From: Burkholderiaceae bacterium
Lineage (GTDB): Bacteria; Pseudomonadota; Gammaproteobacteria; Burkholderiales; Burkholderiaceae_E
Direction: 5' to 3'
DNA length: 64,000 nt
Assembly: GCA_027493945.1 (NCBI GenBank)
Contig: JAOSJU010000001.1
Span: 2,848,484-2,912,483, forward strand
Of the stretch, positions 50,148 to 59,473 are shown piece after piece (position 1 is the first letter of the stretch; each line of letters starts with the position of its first letter). The notes under the pieces were generated by a model. That model made no database searches. It was not told where the DNA came from and saw nothing but the letters and a program-made list of their open reading frames with translations. Made by a program: the position numbers and the translations under genes.

Positions 50148-51137
50148 TCAGGCTCGACCTTGGGCATCACCGGGAACTTCTGCGCGAATCGCCCAGCTTG
50201 CTTCGCGGGCCTTGACCAGACGGTAGAGAGACTCGCTGATTGGAACCGGCACGCCAATCTCCGACGCCGTTCGGACAATCGCGCCGGTAATCCAGTCGAT
50301 TTCGGTCTTCCGCCGTGCTCTCACGTCCTCGAGCATCGAAGGGGCATGAGCATAATCGTCATTGCCGGTCTGGCCATGGGTGGTCGCCTCGACGTTCATC
50401 GCCCACGGGTCCTCGAACAACCGGATTCCCTTGGCAGCCGCGACCCGTTTACCCTCCTCCATCATTGCAAAGACGAGGTGCCCGAGGTCAGATGGCCTCT
50501 CTCGATCGGCGAATATCTTGACGTGCGGCAGATCGGTCACGGCCGAGACGCTGTTGACCGTCGAATTGAATATCAGCTTCGACCATTGGGCGGGCAACAG
50601 GTCAGGAAACGCACGCGCTCTGAGTCCCGCAGTCTCCAGCAGCGACGCGATCTGCCGTACCTGCTCGTAGCCCGGATCGCTTCCCGCCCACGGCCCCATC
50701 CAGGTCTCGGTGTCGAGCTCGTATTCGACATGAATGTCGGAGTGACGGATTCCACTCATGAACGTGACCGAAGAGACAATCGGCCACGGCCCGTACTTCG
50801 CGATGACGTCTTCGCATCCAAGGCCGTTCTGAACGGTCATCATCAGCGCACCCGGAAAGTGCCCCTCCAGGCTGCGCGCGGTCTCCTCGACTGCGCCTGC
50901 CTTTGTGGCAACGATGACTAGATCCACGTCGCCGAGATCGGACGGGTCGGTCGATGCAAGCACCTTTGCGATGCGATTGCTCTTTCCGCTGACCTCGAGT
51001 CCGTGCCGATTCAACTGGTCGGCATGCTCACAACGCCGTGTCAGGACGGTCGAGACCGCGACGCTCGCCAGATGCGCGGCAAAAAGACTTCCGATCGCAC
51101 CCGCCCCGGCCACACAGGTTCGCTTGATTCGTTTCAT
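50148..51137 (-). CDS. Ketopantoate reductase (PanE/ApbA) family oxidoreductase, second copy
   Basis: The 329-residue product has CVAGAGAIGSLFAAHLASVA, TVQNGLGCEDVIAKYG and the catalytic-Lys segment QWSKLIFNSTVNSVSAVTD. It parallels the copy at 32502-33416 along its length but is clearly diverged. It is the first gene of the long minus-strand run. I chose ATG 51137 over GTG 51143. Function is probably a pathway-specific 2-hydroxy/2-oxo acid oxidoreductase. Confidence 0.85.
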   Translation of the reverse strand: MKRIKRTCVAGAGAIGSLFAAHLASVAVSTVLTRRCEHADQLNRHGLEVSGKSNRIAKVLASTDPSDLGDVDLVIVATKAGAVEETARSLEGHFPGALMMTVQNGLGCEDVIAKYGPWPIVSSVTFMSGIRHSDIHVEYELDTETWMGPWAGSDPGYEQVRQIASLLETAGLRARAFPDLLPAQWSKLIFNSTVNSVSAVTDLPHVKIFADRERPSDLGHLVFAMMEEGKRVAAAKGIRLFEDPWAMNVEATTHGQTGNDDYAHAPSMLEDVRARRKTEIDWITGAIVRTASEIGVPVPISESLYRLVKAREASWAIRAEVPGDAQGRA

Positions 51138-51143
51138 CGTCAC

Positions 51144-51439
51144 TCGCCGTTACCGCACTCCGGCACGCGGCGCCTGGACTGCCTGTCCGACGCCGGACAG
51201 GCCAAGCATTTGCCGCCGCATCGCTGCTCAGACAGTCTAATTCGGCGAGGCCAATGCGCTCTTGATTCGGCGAGCGGTGCTACTTGACTGAGAGTGCAGA
51301 ACAGGACTCCTTCGGCATGGCGGGAGATCCAGCAACTCAGAGCCGGGGCTCGAGCCGATCCGGCACCGCGCCATCACGCAACGGAATCTATCGAAAAAGC
51401 GTCGGCAAAATGAGTCCGCGCCTGCAGCATTGATATAAG
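51144..51439. promoter_or_regulatory. Divergent intergenic region of the catabolic operons
   Basis: This 296-base gap separates the minus-strand run (starting with the panE-like gene) from the plus-strand TRAP operon, so it must hold promoters in both directions. It is locally AT-richer near 51405-51440 (AAAATGAGTC, TTGATATAAGATGG), where a plus-strand -10-like TATAAG lies just before the start codon. I could not assign defined -35/-10 pairs or operators. Confidence 0.35.
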
Positions 51440-52030
51440 ATGGCGACCGCAGTCGACCGAGTGCAGCGAATCACCGATCACCGAGAACACTGGTTTGGAA
51501 GGACGATAGTGTCGATCGTCAACGCGTCCGAAAAGGTGCTGGAGGCTCTCACCGCCCTCTTGCTGTTCCTGCTGATGATCGTCACGGTTGTCGACGTCGG
51601 CGGCCGTTACTTTCTTGGGAAGCCGTTGCCGGGATCAGCCGAAATCAGTGCAATCCTGCTCGCGCTGGTCGTGTACGGAGCCTTTCCGCTGGTCAGTCAG
51701 CGGCGCGAGCATATCACCGTCGACCTCTTTTCCTTCGCACCCGGTTCGGTGCTTGGCCGCGCCTCGTCGGCGATCGCACTCACGTTCACCGCGTTCTGCT
51801 CGCTCTGGATCGCCACCGAAGTCTGGCTCCTGGCGCGCGATCTTGCAACACGCGGGGACACCAGCGCGTTCTTGAACATCCCGTATGCTCCGGTTGCGTT
51901 CTTCATGACGATTGCATCCGTGATCAGTGCAGCCTTCGCTCTGCTGCGGCCTATCGTTTCCACGAGCGACTACAGCAGCGTCGTCGACGACGTTGGTGAC
52001 GCCGACGCAAGGCAAGGAGAGCGTCGATGA
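51440..52030 (+). CDS. TRAP transporter small permease (DctQ type)
   Basis: The 196-residue protein has four hydrophobic helices, with LEALTALLLFLLMIVTVVDV and GGRYFLGKPLPGSAEISAIL, the DctQ signature, then YGAFPLVSQRREHITVDLF. It pairs with the large permease, overlapping it by 4 bases (ATGA), and with the DctP-type binding protein. TRAP systems use a sodium or proton gradient to import organic acids. Confidence 0.9.
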   Translation: MATAVDRVQRITDHREHWFGRTIVSIVNASEKVLEALTALLLFLLMIVTVVDVGGRYFLGKPLPGSAEISAILLALVVYGAFPLVSQRREHITVDLFSFAPGSVLGRASSAIALTFTAFCSLWIATEVWLLARDLATRGDTSAFLNIPYAPVAFFMTIASVISAAFALLRPIVSTSDYSSVVDDVGDADARQGERR

Positions 52031-53320
52031 CAGTCGCGCTGACGGGCTTCGCGCTCGTCTTTTTGCTGCTGTTCGCGGGCGTGCCAATCGGCTTCGGCAT
52101 GCTTGTCGTCGGCGTTGCAGGCTTTGCCTACCTGACCGACTGGGATGCGGCGCGGGCAATGCTGGGTCAACTCGCTTTTGAGACGCCGCTATCATACGGC
52201 CTGACGGTCGTTCCGCTATTCATCCTGATGGGCAACTTCATCACGGCATCGCGGCTCTCAAACGAACTGTATCGTGCTGCGCACGCGCTGCTTGGCCATC
52301 TGCGCGGAGGGCTCGCACTAGCCACGCTGCTCGCGTGCGCAGGCTTCAGCGCAGTCTGCGGCTCGAGCCTCGCGACCGCCGCAACGATGTCGAGAGTTGC
52401 GATGCCATCGATGCGCAAATTCCGCTACGCCGATTCCCCGGCCACCGGCTCGGTGGCCGCCGGCGGCACGTTGGGGATCCTGATCCCGCCGAGCATCGTG
52501 CTGGTGCTCTACGGCATCATGACGAACAACGACATCGGAAAGCTCTTCGTCGCCGGCGTGTTGCCCGGATTGCTTGGGCTCGGCCTATACATGGTCGCCG
52601 TGCTGGTGATGACCACTGTGCGGCCAGATTTCGGCCCACCGGGCCCGCGCGCATCCTGGAGAGAACGCTTGAATGCAGTCGCTGGTGTCTGGGGCGTCGC
52701 GCTGCTTTTCGTTGTTGTGATCGGCGGGATCTACGTAGGTGCGTTCACGCCGACGGAGGCAGCAGGGATCGGCGCTGGCGGCGCGTTCGTATTCGCGCTC
52801 GCACGCCGTACGTTGACTGTGCGCGACATGGTATGTGTGCTGCTCGAGACAGCACGCATGACGACTGCGATCTTCGTCATCCTGATCGGCGCATTGCTTT
52901 TCGCCAACTTCGTGAATATCGCAGGCCTGCCCGATGCGCTGATCGGATGGGTGAACGCGATGGGTACCTCGTCGACGGCGATCATCGTCACGATCACCAT
53001 CATCTATATTTTTCTGGGCTGCATTTTAGAAAGCATGTCGATGCTGCTGCTCACTGTACCGATCTTCTATCCAGTCGCGATCGGCGCCGGGTTCGATCCA
53101 ATCTGGTTCGGTGTGCTGATCGTCGTCGTCATCGAGATCAGCCTGATCACGCCGCCGATCGGGATGAACGTCTTTGTAATGAAGTCGACGGCTGCCGGAC
53201 GTGGCTACGTCGACAATCTTCCGAGGGGTCGTCCCGTTCATCGTCGCCGACCTCGTGCGCGTCGCGACCCTGATCGCCGTCCCGTCGATCGCACTGTTCC
53301 TACCTTCCTTTATGAGATGA
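52027..53320 (+). CDS. TRAP transporter large permease (DctM type), C-terminal frameshift
   Basis: The product shows LLLFAGVPIGFGMLVVGVAG, CGSSLATAATMSRVAMPSMR, GSVAAGGTLGILIPPSIVLV and FTPTEAAGIGAGGAFVFALA, all DctM marks. After MKSTAAG a one-base insertion near 53200 breaks the frame. Corrected reading is VATSTIFRGVVPFIVADLVR, ending LFLPSFMR at 53320. That is a normal DctM tail, about 430 residues. The uncorrected frame would run into the next gene, which supports an assembly error. Confidence 0.9.
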
Positions 53321-53333
53321 CAAGGAGAACCCT

Positions 53334-54362
53334 ATGCGAAAATTGCCCCTGCTGACATTGCTCGTCTTGGGGTGTGCCTCGAGCCTGCCCGCATCGGCCC
53401 AGACCGTGCTGCGCGTCAGCAACTGGTTGCCGCCGACGCACTTGATCACCACCGAGATCCTCCAGCCATGGGCGCGAAACGTCGAAAAGGAAACCGAGGG
53501 TCGCGTCAAGGTGCAGATCATCCCGGCGCTCGGAAAGCCGGAAGCACACTTTGATCTGGTGCGCAAGGGCGTCGCTGATGTCGCGATGAGTGTCGACGCA
53601 TACACCGCCGACCGCTTCAAACTGCCCGATGCCGCGAAGCTGCCGTTCCTCTCGGACGATGCCACGTCAACGACAGTCGCGTACTGGCGCATTCACCAGA
53701 AGCACTTCGCCAAGCACGGCGAATTCGACGGCGTCAAGCTGCTCACGCTATGGACGCACGGACCTGGCTACCTCCATACGTCGACCAAGCCGGTAAGGGC
53801 GCTCGGCGACGCGAGCGGCCTGAAGATTCGCGCTTCGGGTGGTATGGGGCAAAAGATCGCCGTCGCACTCGGGGTCTCACCGGTATTCGCACCTGCCAGC
53901 CAGGCGTACGAGATGCTCTCGAACGGTGTCGTCGACGGTGTGCTCTTCAACAACCAGTCAATTCCCGCGTTCAAGATCGACAAGATTCTCAAGTACGCGT
54001 TGGTTGTCCCGGGCGGGCTTTATCGCGACACGCATTACGTGATCATGAACCAGAAGAAGTACGACTCGCTATCGGCCGAGGACCGTGCAGCGATCGACCG
54101 AGTTTCGGGCGAGACATTCGCGTGGCTCGCAGGGCGGGCATGGGACGCGGGGGAGCAGAGTGCCAGCAAGGTCATGCGCGATTCCGGCTACGAGTTCATC
54201 TCTCCCTCGCCTGAGTTCGCAAAACAGCTCGCGGATCGACTGAACCCGCTGGAACAGGAATGGATCGAACGCGTCAGGCCGATGGGCATCGACGGCAAGG
54301 CAGTGCTCGTCGAACTCCGTGCCGAGATCGAGAAAGTCAGGGCCGAGAACGCGAAGAAGTGA
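53334..54362 (+). CDS. TRAP transporter substrate-binding protein (DctP type)
   Basis: The 342-residue protein has a signal peptide (MRKLPLLTLLVLGCASSLPA) and then VLRVSNWLPPTHLITTEILQ. The DctP core follows, including GLKIRASGGMGQKIAVALGV with the ligand-binding Arg, and NGVVDGVLFNNQSIPAFKI. It begins 13 bases after the large-permease stop with AAGGAG upstream. The ligand is probably a carboxylate. Confidence 0.92.
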   Translation: MRKLPLLTLLVLGCASSLPASAQTVLRVSNWLPPTHLITTEILQPWARNVEKETEGRVKVQIIPALGKPEAHFDLVRKGVADVAMSVDAYTADRFKLPDAAKLPFLSDDATSTTVAYWRIHQKHFAKHGEFDGVKLLTLWTHGPGYLHTSTKPVRALGDASGLKIRASGGMGQKIAVALGVSPVFAPASQAYEMLSNGVVDGVLFNNQSIPAFKIDKILKYALVVPGGLYRDTHYVIMNQKKYDSLSAEDRAAIDRVSGETFAWLAGRAWDAGEQSASKVMRDSGYEFISPSPEFAKQLADRLNPLEQEWIERVRPMGIDGKAVLVELRAEIEKVRAENAKK

Positions 54363-54397
54363 AGTCGGTGCGCACGGACGGCGGCCGGGCTGGGCGG

Positions 54398-55808
54398 ATG
54401 AGCGACGACCGAACCTTGCTGGCACAGGCGCTCGCCTCGGTCGTCGGCCCCGCCGGCCTGTTGCGCGGCAACGAAATCGGTCCTGCGTATCATGAGGACA
54501 TCAGCCACGACCGCTGTGGCCGACCGTGGATGGTACTGCGTCCTTCGTCGACTCACGAGGTCGCCGAATGCCTGCGCCTGTGCCACAGCTTCGGGCAGCC
54601 AATCGTCCCGCAGGGTGGGATGACCGGGCTCGTTTCGGCGGGTACACCAGAGGACGGGGAAATCGTCCTGTCCACGCAGCGTCTCGCGCGCATCGAGGAG
54701 ATCGATCGCGCTGCGGCGGCGATCACTGCCCAGGCCGGCGTCACGTTACAGCAGGTGCAGGAGGCAGCCGATGAAGCGGGCTTCTTTTTTTCCGCTGGAC
54801 ATCGGGTCACGGGGCTCATGCACCGTCGGCGGGAACGTGTCGACAAACGCGGGCGGCAACCGCGTGCTTCGATACGGCATGATGCGTAACCTGGTCCTGG
54901 GTTTGGAGGCGGTACTTGCCGACGGTACGGTAATTGACGCCACGCACAAGATGACGAAGGACAACGCGGGCTACGACCTGAAGCAGTTGTTCGTTGGCAG
55001 CGAGGGCACGCTCGGCGTCGTCACGCGCGCGGTGCTTGCGTTGCACCCAAAGCCATCGAGCCAGGCGGTTGCCTTTTGCAGCGTGCCGGACTTCTCCTGC
55101 GCGATTGAGTTGCTGCTGTTTCTGAAGGGTGCGCTCGGCGGGCGGTTGAGCGCCTTCGAGGCGCTCTGGAGCAATGCCTACGCGCTGATCCTCGAGTCCG
55201 TACCTCGGGTACGCGCACCGCTACCGGTCGGGAGTCCGCTGTATGTGCTCGTGGAGAGCCTCGGCTCGGATCCACGAACCGATGTACCGGCATTCGAGAA
55301 AGCACTGGAGGTGGCCCCGGAGAACAACTGGGTCACCGACGTCGTGATCGGCCGGTCGACACGCGAGATGCGTGCCCTGTGGGAAGTGCGCGACGCGGTG
55401 TCCGAGGCGGTTCTCAAGCTGCGCCCATTCATTTCATACGATGTCAGCATGCCAGTCGGCGCGATGGACTTGTTTGCTTCGTCGATCGTAGAGCGCACCG
55501 CACGTGACTGGCCAGGCGCGAAGATCGGACTATTTGGTCACATCGGTGACGGGAACATCCACATCGTCACCGACATCGGTGCCGACGGGACACCGCGCAC
55601 TGTTGTCGATGAATTCATCTATGACGCGACACGCGCGGCAAGAGGCTCGATTTCAGCCGAGCACGGCATCGGCTTCCAGAAGCGCGCCTGGATTGGTCAT
55701 ACACGAAGCCCGCAGGAAATCGCCTTGATGCGGGCGATCAAGCGAACGCTCGACCCTGACTGTCTGTTGAGCCGCGGACGGATCTTCCCAATCGATGCGG
55801 CTGGCTGA
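54398..55808 (+). CDS. FAD-linked oxidase (GlcD / D-2-hydroxyacid dehydrogenase-like), frameshift in a T7 run
   Basis: The FAD_binding_4 half reads RPSSTHEVAECLRLCHSFGQ and VPQGGMTGLVSAGTPEDG. At 54785-54791 a run of seven Ts should be six, so that AGFFF joins PLDIGSRGSCTVGGNVSTNA. The C-terminal half has FVGSEGTLGVVTRAVLALHP, LFGHIGDGNIHIVTDI and GSISAEHGIGFQKR, typical of D-lactate/2-hydroxyglutarate-type dehydrogenases. Repaired length is 469 residues. It follows the TRAP genes and may oxidise the imported 2-hydroxy acid. It is unlike GlcD at 10455 in composition. Confidence 0.88.
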
Positions 55809-55861
55809 ATCTTGTTCGGCAGCGCCGCGGGTTTCCCGAAGCCGGCGCCGGGATGGTGTGT

Positions 55862-57295
55862 TCAACGCCTGGACTGCGGCAGCAGCGCAGGCAATCCACA
55901 GCGCAGGAAGCGGCCGTTACCCGGCCGCCCGATGAACTCCAACCCGTCCCAGACAACCTCGCCGCGCAATAGCGTGTACGCCGGCCACGCCGACAACGCC
56001 ATTCCCTCGTAGGGTGTGTAGTCGCACGCATGGTGCAGCATCTCATTGCGCAACACGATTGGGCGCTCGTCCCAGACCACGATGTCGGCGTCCGCGCCCG
56101 GGGCGATCGTGCCCTTGCGTGGGTACAGTCCATAAGCCTTCGCCGGATTCGTCGCCGTCAGCTCGACGAAGCGACTGATCGTGATCCGCCCTTCCAGCAC
56201 ACCTTTCGAGAACAGCAGCGGCAGACGCGTCTCGATGCCCGGGATGCCATTCGGGATATACGGAAACGCCACCTCCTTCCCGCCCGGCCGCTTCCCGCTG
56301 GTACCGTCGAACACGAACGGCGAATGATCGGACGAGAACACCGTGAATAGCCCCTCAGCCAGTCCGTTCCAGATCGCCTGCTGGCTCGAAGAGTCGCGTG
56401 GCGGCGGACTGCAGACGCATTTCGCGCCTGAATAATCATCATCAATGCCGAGGTCCTCTGCCGTCAGCAACAGATACTGTGGGCATGTTTCGGCGAACAC
56501 CTTCAACCCACGCGCGCGCGCGTATCGGATCTGCTCAACCGCCTCCGAGCTCGACACGTGTACGATCAGAATCGGGACGTCTACCAATTCGGCCAGCGAA
56601 ATCGCTCTGTGGGTCGCCTCGCGCTCGACGAGCATCGGGCGCGAAGCAGCGTGAAAGCGCGGAGCAGTCAGCCCTGCGGCCGTGAGGCTCTCGGTGAGCC
56701 GGGCGATGGAGTCCGAGTTCTCGGCGTGGACCATCGCCATCGCACCGTGCTTCTTCGCGACGGCCAGCAGTTCGAGCAGCTGTCGGTCGTCGAGCCTGAG
56801 TCCTGGATACGTCATGTACAGCTTGAATGAACTGTAGCCTTGCGCCACCAATCGGGGGATCTCCTCGTTGAGCGCCTCCTGCGCGGGGTCGGCGACAATC
56901 AGATGGAACGCGTAGTCGATGCTGGCGCGGCCCTCGGCGCGCGCGTGATAGTCCTCGAGCGCGTGCGTCAATGTTCCGCCACGCTTCTGCTCAGCGAACG
57001 GAATGATAGTGGTGGTTCCACCGCAGGCGGCGGAGCGCGTTCCGCTCTCGAAATCGTCAGCAAGCCGAATCGGCGGGGTCATAGGCTGAGCGAGGTGACA
57101 ATGCGTATCGACGCCACCCGGGGTCACGAAACGACCCGCCGCGTCGATCTCGCGTTCCCCTCGCGGCAGGTTCTCACCGAGAATCACGATGCGGCCGTTG
57201 CACACGCCGATATCGCAACGTATTGTGTCGCTCGCCGTGACGACAACTCCGTTGCGTACGACGAGTTCGAGAGGAAGGGGCAGATGCGGGCTCAT
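55862..57295 (-). CDS. D-hydantoinase/dihydropyrimidinase family amidohydrolase
   Basis: The 477-residue protein shows the metal motif PGGVDTHCHLAQP (HxH), the carboxylated lysine in GYSSFKLYMTYPG, HVSSSEAVEQI with the metal His, and SSDHSPFVFDG with the metal Asp. KTYGLYPRKGTI-type text near the end reads AKAYGLYPRKGTIAPGADAD. This is the full site of cyclic-amide hydrolases of the hydantoinase type. It is convergent with the FAD oxidase gene and is the strongest sign that a cyclic amide is metabolised here. The ATG at 57295 is the family start. Confidence 0.92.
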   Translation of the reverse strand: MSPHLPLPLELVVRNGVVVTASDTIRCDIGVCNGRIVILGENLPRGEREIDAAGRFVTPGGVDTHCHLAQPMTPPIRLADDFESGTRSAACGGTTTIIPFAEQKRGGTLTHALEDYHARAEGRASIDYAFHLIVADPAQEALNEEIPRLVAQGYSSFKLYMTYPGLRLDDRQLLELLAVAKKHGAMAMVHAENSDSIARLTESLTAAGLTAPRFHAASRPMLVEREATHRAISLAELVDVPILIVHVSSSEAVEQIRYARARGLKVFAETCPQYLLLTAEDLGIDDDYSGAKCVCSPPPRDSSSQQAIWNGLAEGLFTVFSSDHSPFVFDGTSGKRPGGKEVAFPYIPNGIPGIETRLPLLFSKGVLEGRITISRFVELTATNPAKAYGLYPRKGTIAPGADADIVVWDERPIVLRNEMLHHACDYTPYEGMALSAWPAYTLLRGEVVWDGLEFIGRPGNGRFLRCGLPALLPQSRR

Positions 57296-57368
57296 GGGGG
57301 ACCGCTCTCGGGACGATCGGAAACTTGAACTGTAGCCCACTCCGCGCCGGTCGCGCGACACCGAAGCA

Positions 57369-57600
57369 GCGTGCGTAAACGCTACTGCTGCCGATAGTTG
57401 ACGCGCCGGAAAGGGTCGCTCAGATCGTGCGCAGCATGCGGTGCCCGTCGGAGGGCGTGCGCGGCAAAGCCCGGGTGCGCCTCGCGGTGGGGCCGCTATA
57501 TCGACGCCCGAAGGAAGCCAACGCCCCCGGGCGTGCCTACTGGTGCATGTGGAAACCCACCAGGCCCCGGACAGCCTGGATGAACTTCGGGGCTCCGATC
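57369..57600 (+). pseudogene. HpcH/HpaI aldolase relic
   Basis: The DNA matches the middle of the intact aldolase gene at about 61388-61602. Shared stretches include GATCGTGCGCAGCA, GGCGTGCGCGGCA and CCGAAGGAAGCCAACGCC. Different frames give [28 protein letters not shown] and LLVHVETHQAPDSLDELR, against [28 protein letters not shown] and [17 protein letters not shown] in the intact copy. Several indels and a stop show real decay. Both ends are missing; the 3' end runs directly into a nitronate monooxygenase relic. Confidence 0.75.
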
Positions 57601-57782
57601 GCGACAAGCCCAAGGCGTGGAAGACGATCTGGGGCTGCGGCCAGGGCATCGGCGCGGTGCACGACGTCCCGGGCGCCGCCGAACTCGTCGAGCGCCTCGG
57701 CCGCGAGTACGAAGCGGCGTGGGAGGAGATGGCAACTCTGCGCGCCGCGTGGCTGCCGGCCGCGAAGCGTCGCGCCGCCTGA
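57601..57782 (+). pseudogene. Nitronate monooxygenase C-terminal relic
   Basis: The last 60 residues or so read DKPKAWKTIWGCGQGIGAVH, DVPGAAELVERLGREYEAAW and end AWLPAAKRRAA at a normal stop. The W-x-x-GQG-h-x-x-h-x-D-V-P-x-x-x-E-L-V pattern is the C-terminus of 2-nitropropane dioxygenase/nitronate monooxygenase. The rest of the gene is absent; the aldolase relic abuts it. Its GC-rich codons resemble the right flank, so it probably marks the edge of the native chromosome. Confidence 0.65.
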
Positions 57783-57796
57783 GCGCGCGGCCGGGG

Positions 57797-59017
57797 TCAG
57801 GGACCGGCGGCGCGCTCCGGCGCCACGGCCTGCGGCCGCGCGCCGAGTGGCCGCTGGCGCCAGGCCAGCACGGCGCCTGCGGCCAGCACCAGCGCCGAGG
57901 CGGCCAGCCCGTGCCGCAGCCCGCCCGCCACGTCGGCGATCCAGCCCACCGCGCTCGGCCCGACGATCTGTCCGATCGCGAACACGATCGTGAACGCGCC
58001 GATGCCGCCGGCCCACATCGGCGGCGGCAGGTTGTGACGCACCAGCGCGGTGGTCGAAGCCACCAGCGACAGGAACACGCCACCGAACAGCAGGCCCGAT
58101 CCGTACACCACGAGCGGATGAGCGCCCAACACGGGGAGCAGCGTCGCCAGCGCCAGCAGGCCGTTGAGCAGCGCCAGCGCCTCGCCGCCGCGGCTGCGCT
58201 GCAGCAGTCCGGCCCACAGCCACGGCGAAGCCATCACTCCCGCGCCGAGCAGCACGAAGAACCCGACGATCTGCACCGCACCGAGCTGCAGTTCGCTCAG
58301 CAGCGTGATGACGAAGGTCATGTAGCCGATGTAGCCGAGGCCGAACATGAAATATCCGGCCAACCCGAAGCCGAACGGCCGCCAGTGGAACGGCGCGCGC
58401 TCGCCGGCGCGCGCCGCAGGCGCGACCAGCGCGCGCGTGCTGGCGGCAATCGGCACACTGGCCAACGCGGCGGCCAGGCCGAGCGCGACCCAGGCCCACT
58501 TCCACGCGTGCGCGGCCGGCAAAGCGATCAGCGGCGGCACCAGCAGCGCCGAGGCGACGATGCCCGCGCCGGTGCCGCCGTAGTAGATGCCCAGCAGTAA
58601 TCCGGACGACTGCGGATGCGCGGTGCCGAGGCGCGCGGCGAGCAGGCCGCCCGACACGAAGGTGGCGGCGCTCGCCACGCCGGTAGCCAACCGCAGCGCG
58701 TACAACGCCGCGTCGCCGGTGACCGCACCATGCGCAGCCAGCAGCAGCGCCGCGACGGCGCAGCCTGCCAGCAGCACCGTCCGCGCATCGTGGCGCGCGA
58801 GCCAGCGCGGCGCAAGCAGCGCGCCGAGCAGGTAGCCGCCGGCGTTGGCGGTGTTCATCGCGCCTGCCGTCAGGTAGCTCCAGCCGAGGTCGGCGCGCAT
58901 CGGGCCGAGCAGCAGCGCATACGAGAAGCGCGCCAGCCCGAGCGAGATCGCCGAGCCGAGCGCGAGCGCGATCGCCACGCGCAGCGCGGCGCCACGGTCG
59001 TCGAGGCCTGCGATCAT
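57797..59017 (-). CDS. MFS transporter, YbfB/YjiJ-like
   Basis: The 406-residue protein has about twelve hydrophobic helices. FSYALLLGPMRADLGWSYLT and AMNTANAGGYLLGALLAPRW at the N-terminus, and LLGIYYGGTGAGIVASALLV, are typical of the YbfB/YjiJ group. It is probably an exporter or organic-acid carrier of unknown substrate. Strong G/C bias in codons fits the core genome. Confidence 0.86.
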   Translation of the reverse strand: MIAGLDDRGAALRVAIALALGSAISLGLARFSYALLLGPMRADLGWSYLTAGAMNTANAGGYLLGALLAPRWLARHDARTVLLAGCAVAALLLAAHGAVTGDAALYALRLATGVASAATFVSGGLLAARLGTAHPQSSGLLLGIYYGGTGAGIVASALLVPPLIALPAAHAWKWAWVALGLAAALASVPIAASTRALVAPAARAGERAPFHWRPFGFGLAGYFMFGLGYIGYMTFVITLLSELQLGAVQIVGFFVLLGAGVMASPWLWAGLLQRSRGGEALALLNGLLALATLLPVLGAHPLVVYGSGLLFGGVFLSLVASTTALVRHNLPPPMWAGGIGAFTIVFAIGQIVGPSAVGWIADVAGGLRHGLAASALVLAAGAVLAWRQRPLGARPQAVAPERAAGP

Positions 59018-59096
59018 CGTCGCTGCAGAAGGTTCGCGATCGGGCCGTCGAAGGGCGCGACGGCGGCGCCGCGGCCCGCGATAGCCCGCGGGCGGA

Positions 59097-59336
59097 TCAG
59101 AGCGTCTTGTGCGTGCCGTCGCAAAGCGGCTTGGTCTTGCTGTGCTTGCAGCCGCAGAAGTAGACGGTCTTCGACGCTTCGGCCTTGTACTCGATCGGCG
59201 TGAACGGCGTGGTCTTGTGCGAACCGTCGCAGAATGGCTGCTTCTTGCTCAGCCCGCAGGCGCACCACCAACAGGTCTTGCCGGCATCCACTTCGACGGG
59301 ATACGGCGCCTTCTGGGCAATGTTCGGTTCGCTCAT
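59097..59336 (-). CDS. CDGSH iron-sulfur protein with two motifs
   Basis: The 79-residue protein has two zf-CDGSH motifs: CWWCACGLSKKQPFCDGSH and CGCKHSKTKPLCDGTH. Each would bind a [2Fe-2S] cluster with 3-Cys-1-His ligation. Double-motif forms are common in bacteria. The role is unclear; redox sensing or cluster transfer is proposed. The ATG at 59336 (MSEPNIAQKAP) has GGAGAG upstream. Confidence 0.9.
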   Translation of the reverse strand: MSEPNIAQKAPYPVEVDAGKTCWWCACGLSKKQPFCDGSHKTTPFTPIEYKAEASKTVYFCGCKHSKTKPLCDGTHKTL

Positions 59337-59473
59337 CGATTCTCTCTCCGAAGATGCGCCCGCGCCGGGTGGGCACGCACGCCTTACAATCATCGCATGC
59401 CGAGGCATGCCCCGCACCGGAGCGCATCGGCGGTCCGGCAACGGCAACGGCTTCGCTGTCCAACGGAGCGATC

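Larger units (their letters stand above)
26503..57790. other. Putative catabolic genomic island
   Basis: Between the pnt operon and the MFS gene the sequence becomes visibly less GC-rich, with more mixed third-codon bases than the strongly G/C-ending flanks. It contains only accessory genes: hydrolases, transporters, redox enzymes and F420-related genes. An IS5-type relic lies inside and gene relics lie at the right edge. No integrase, tRNA or direct repeats were found at the borders, so the limits are approximate and inferred. Confidence 0.45.

Noticed and set aside
26503-57790. Island attachment sites or an integrase gene
   Set aside because: I looked at both borders and found no tRNA end, no convincing direct repeat and no recombinase, so none is reported.
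57427-57993. 188-codon plus-strand frame across the relic and the MFS gene end
   Set aside because: It mixes three frames of relic sequence and antisense of the MFS gene; the product has no coherent fold.
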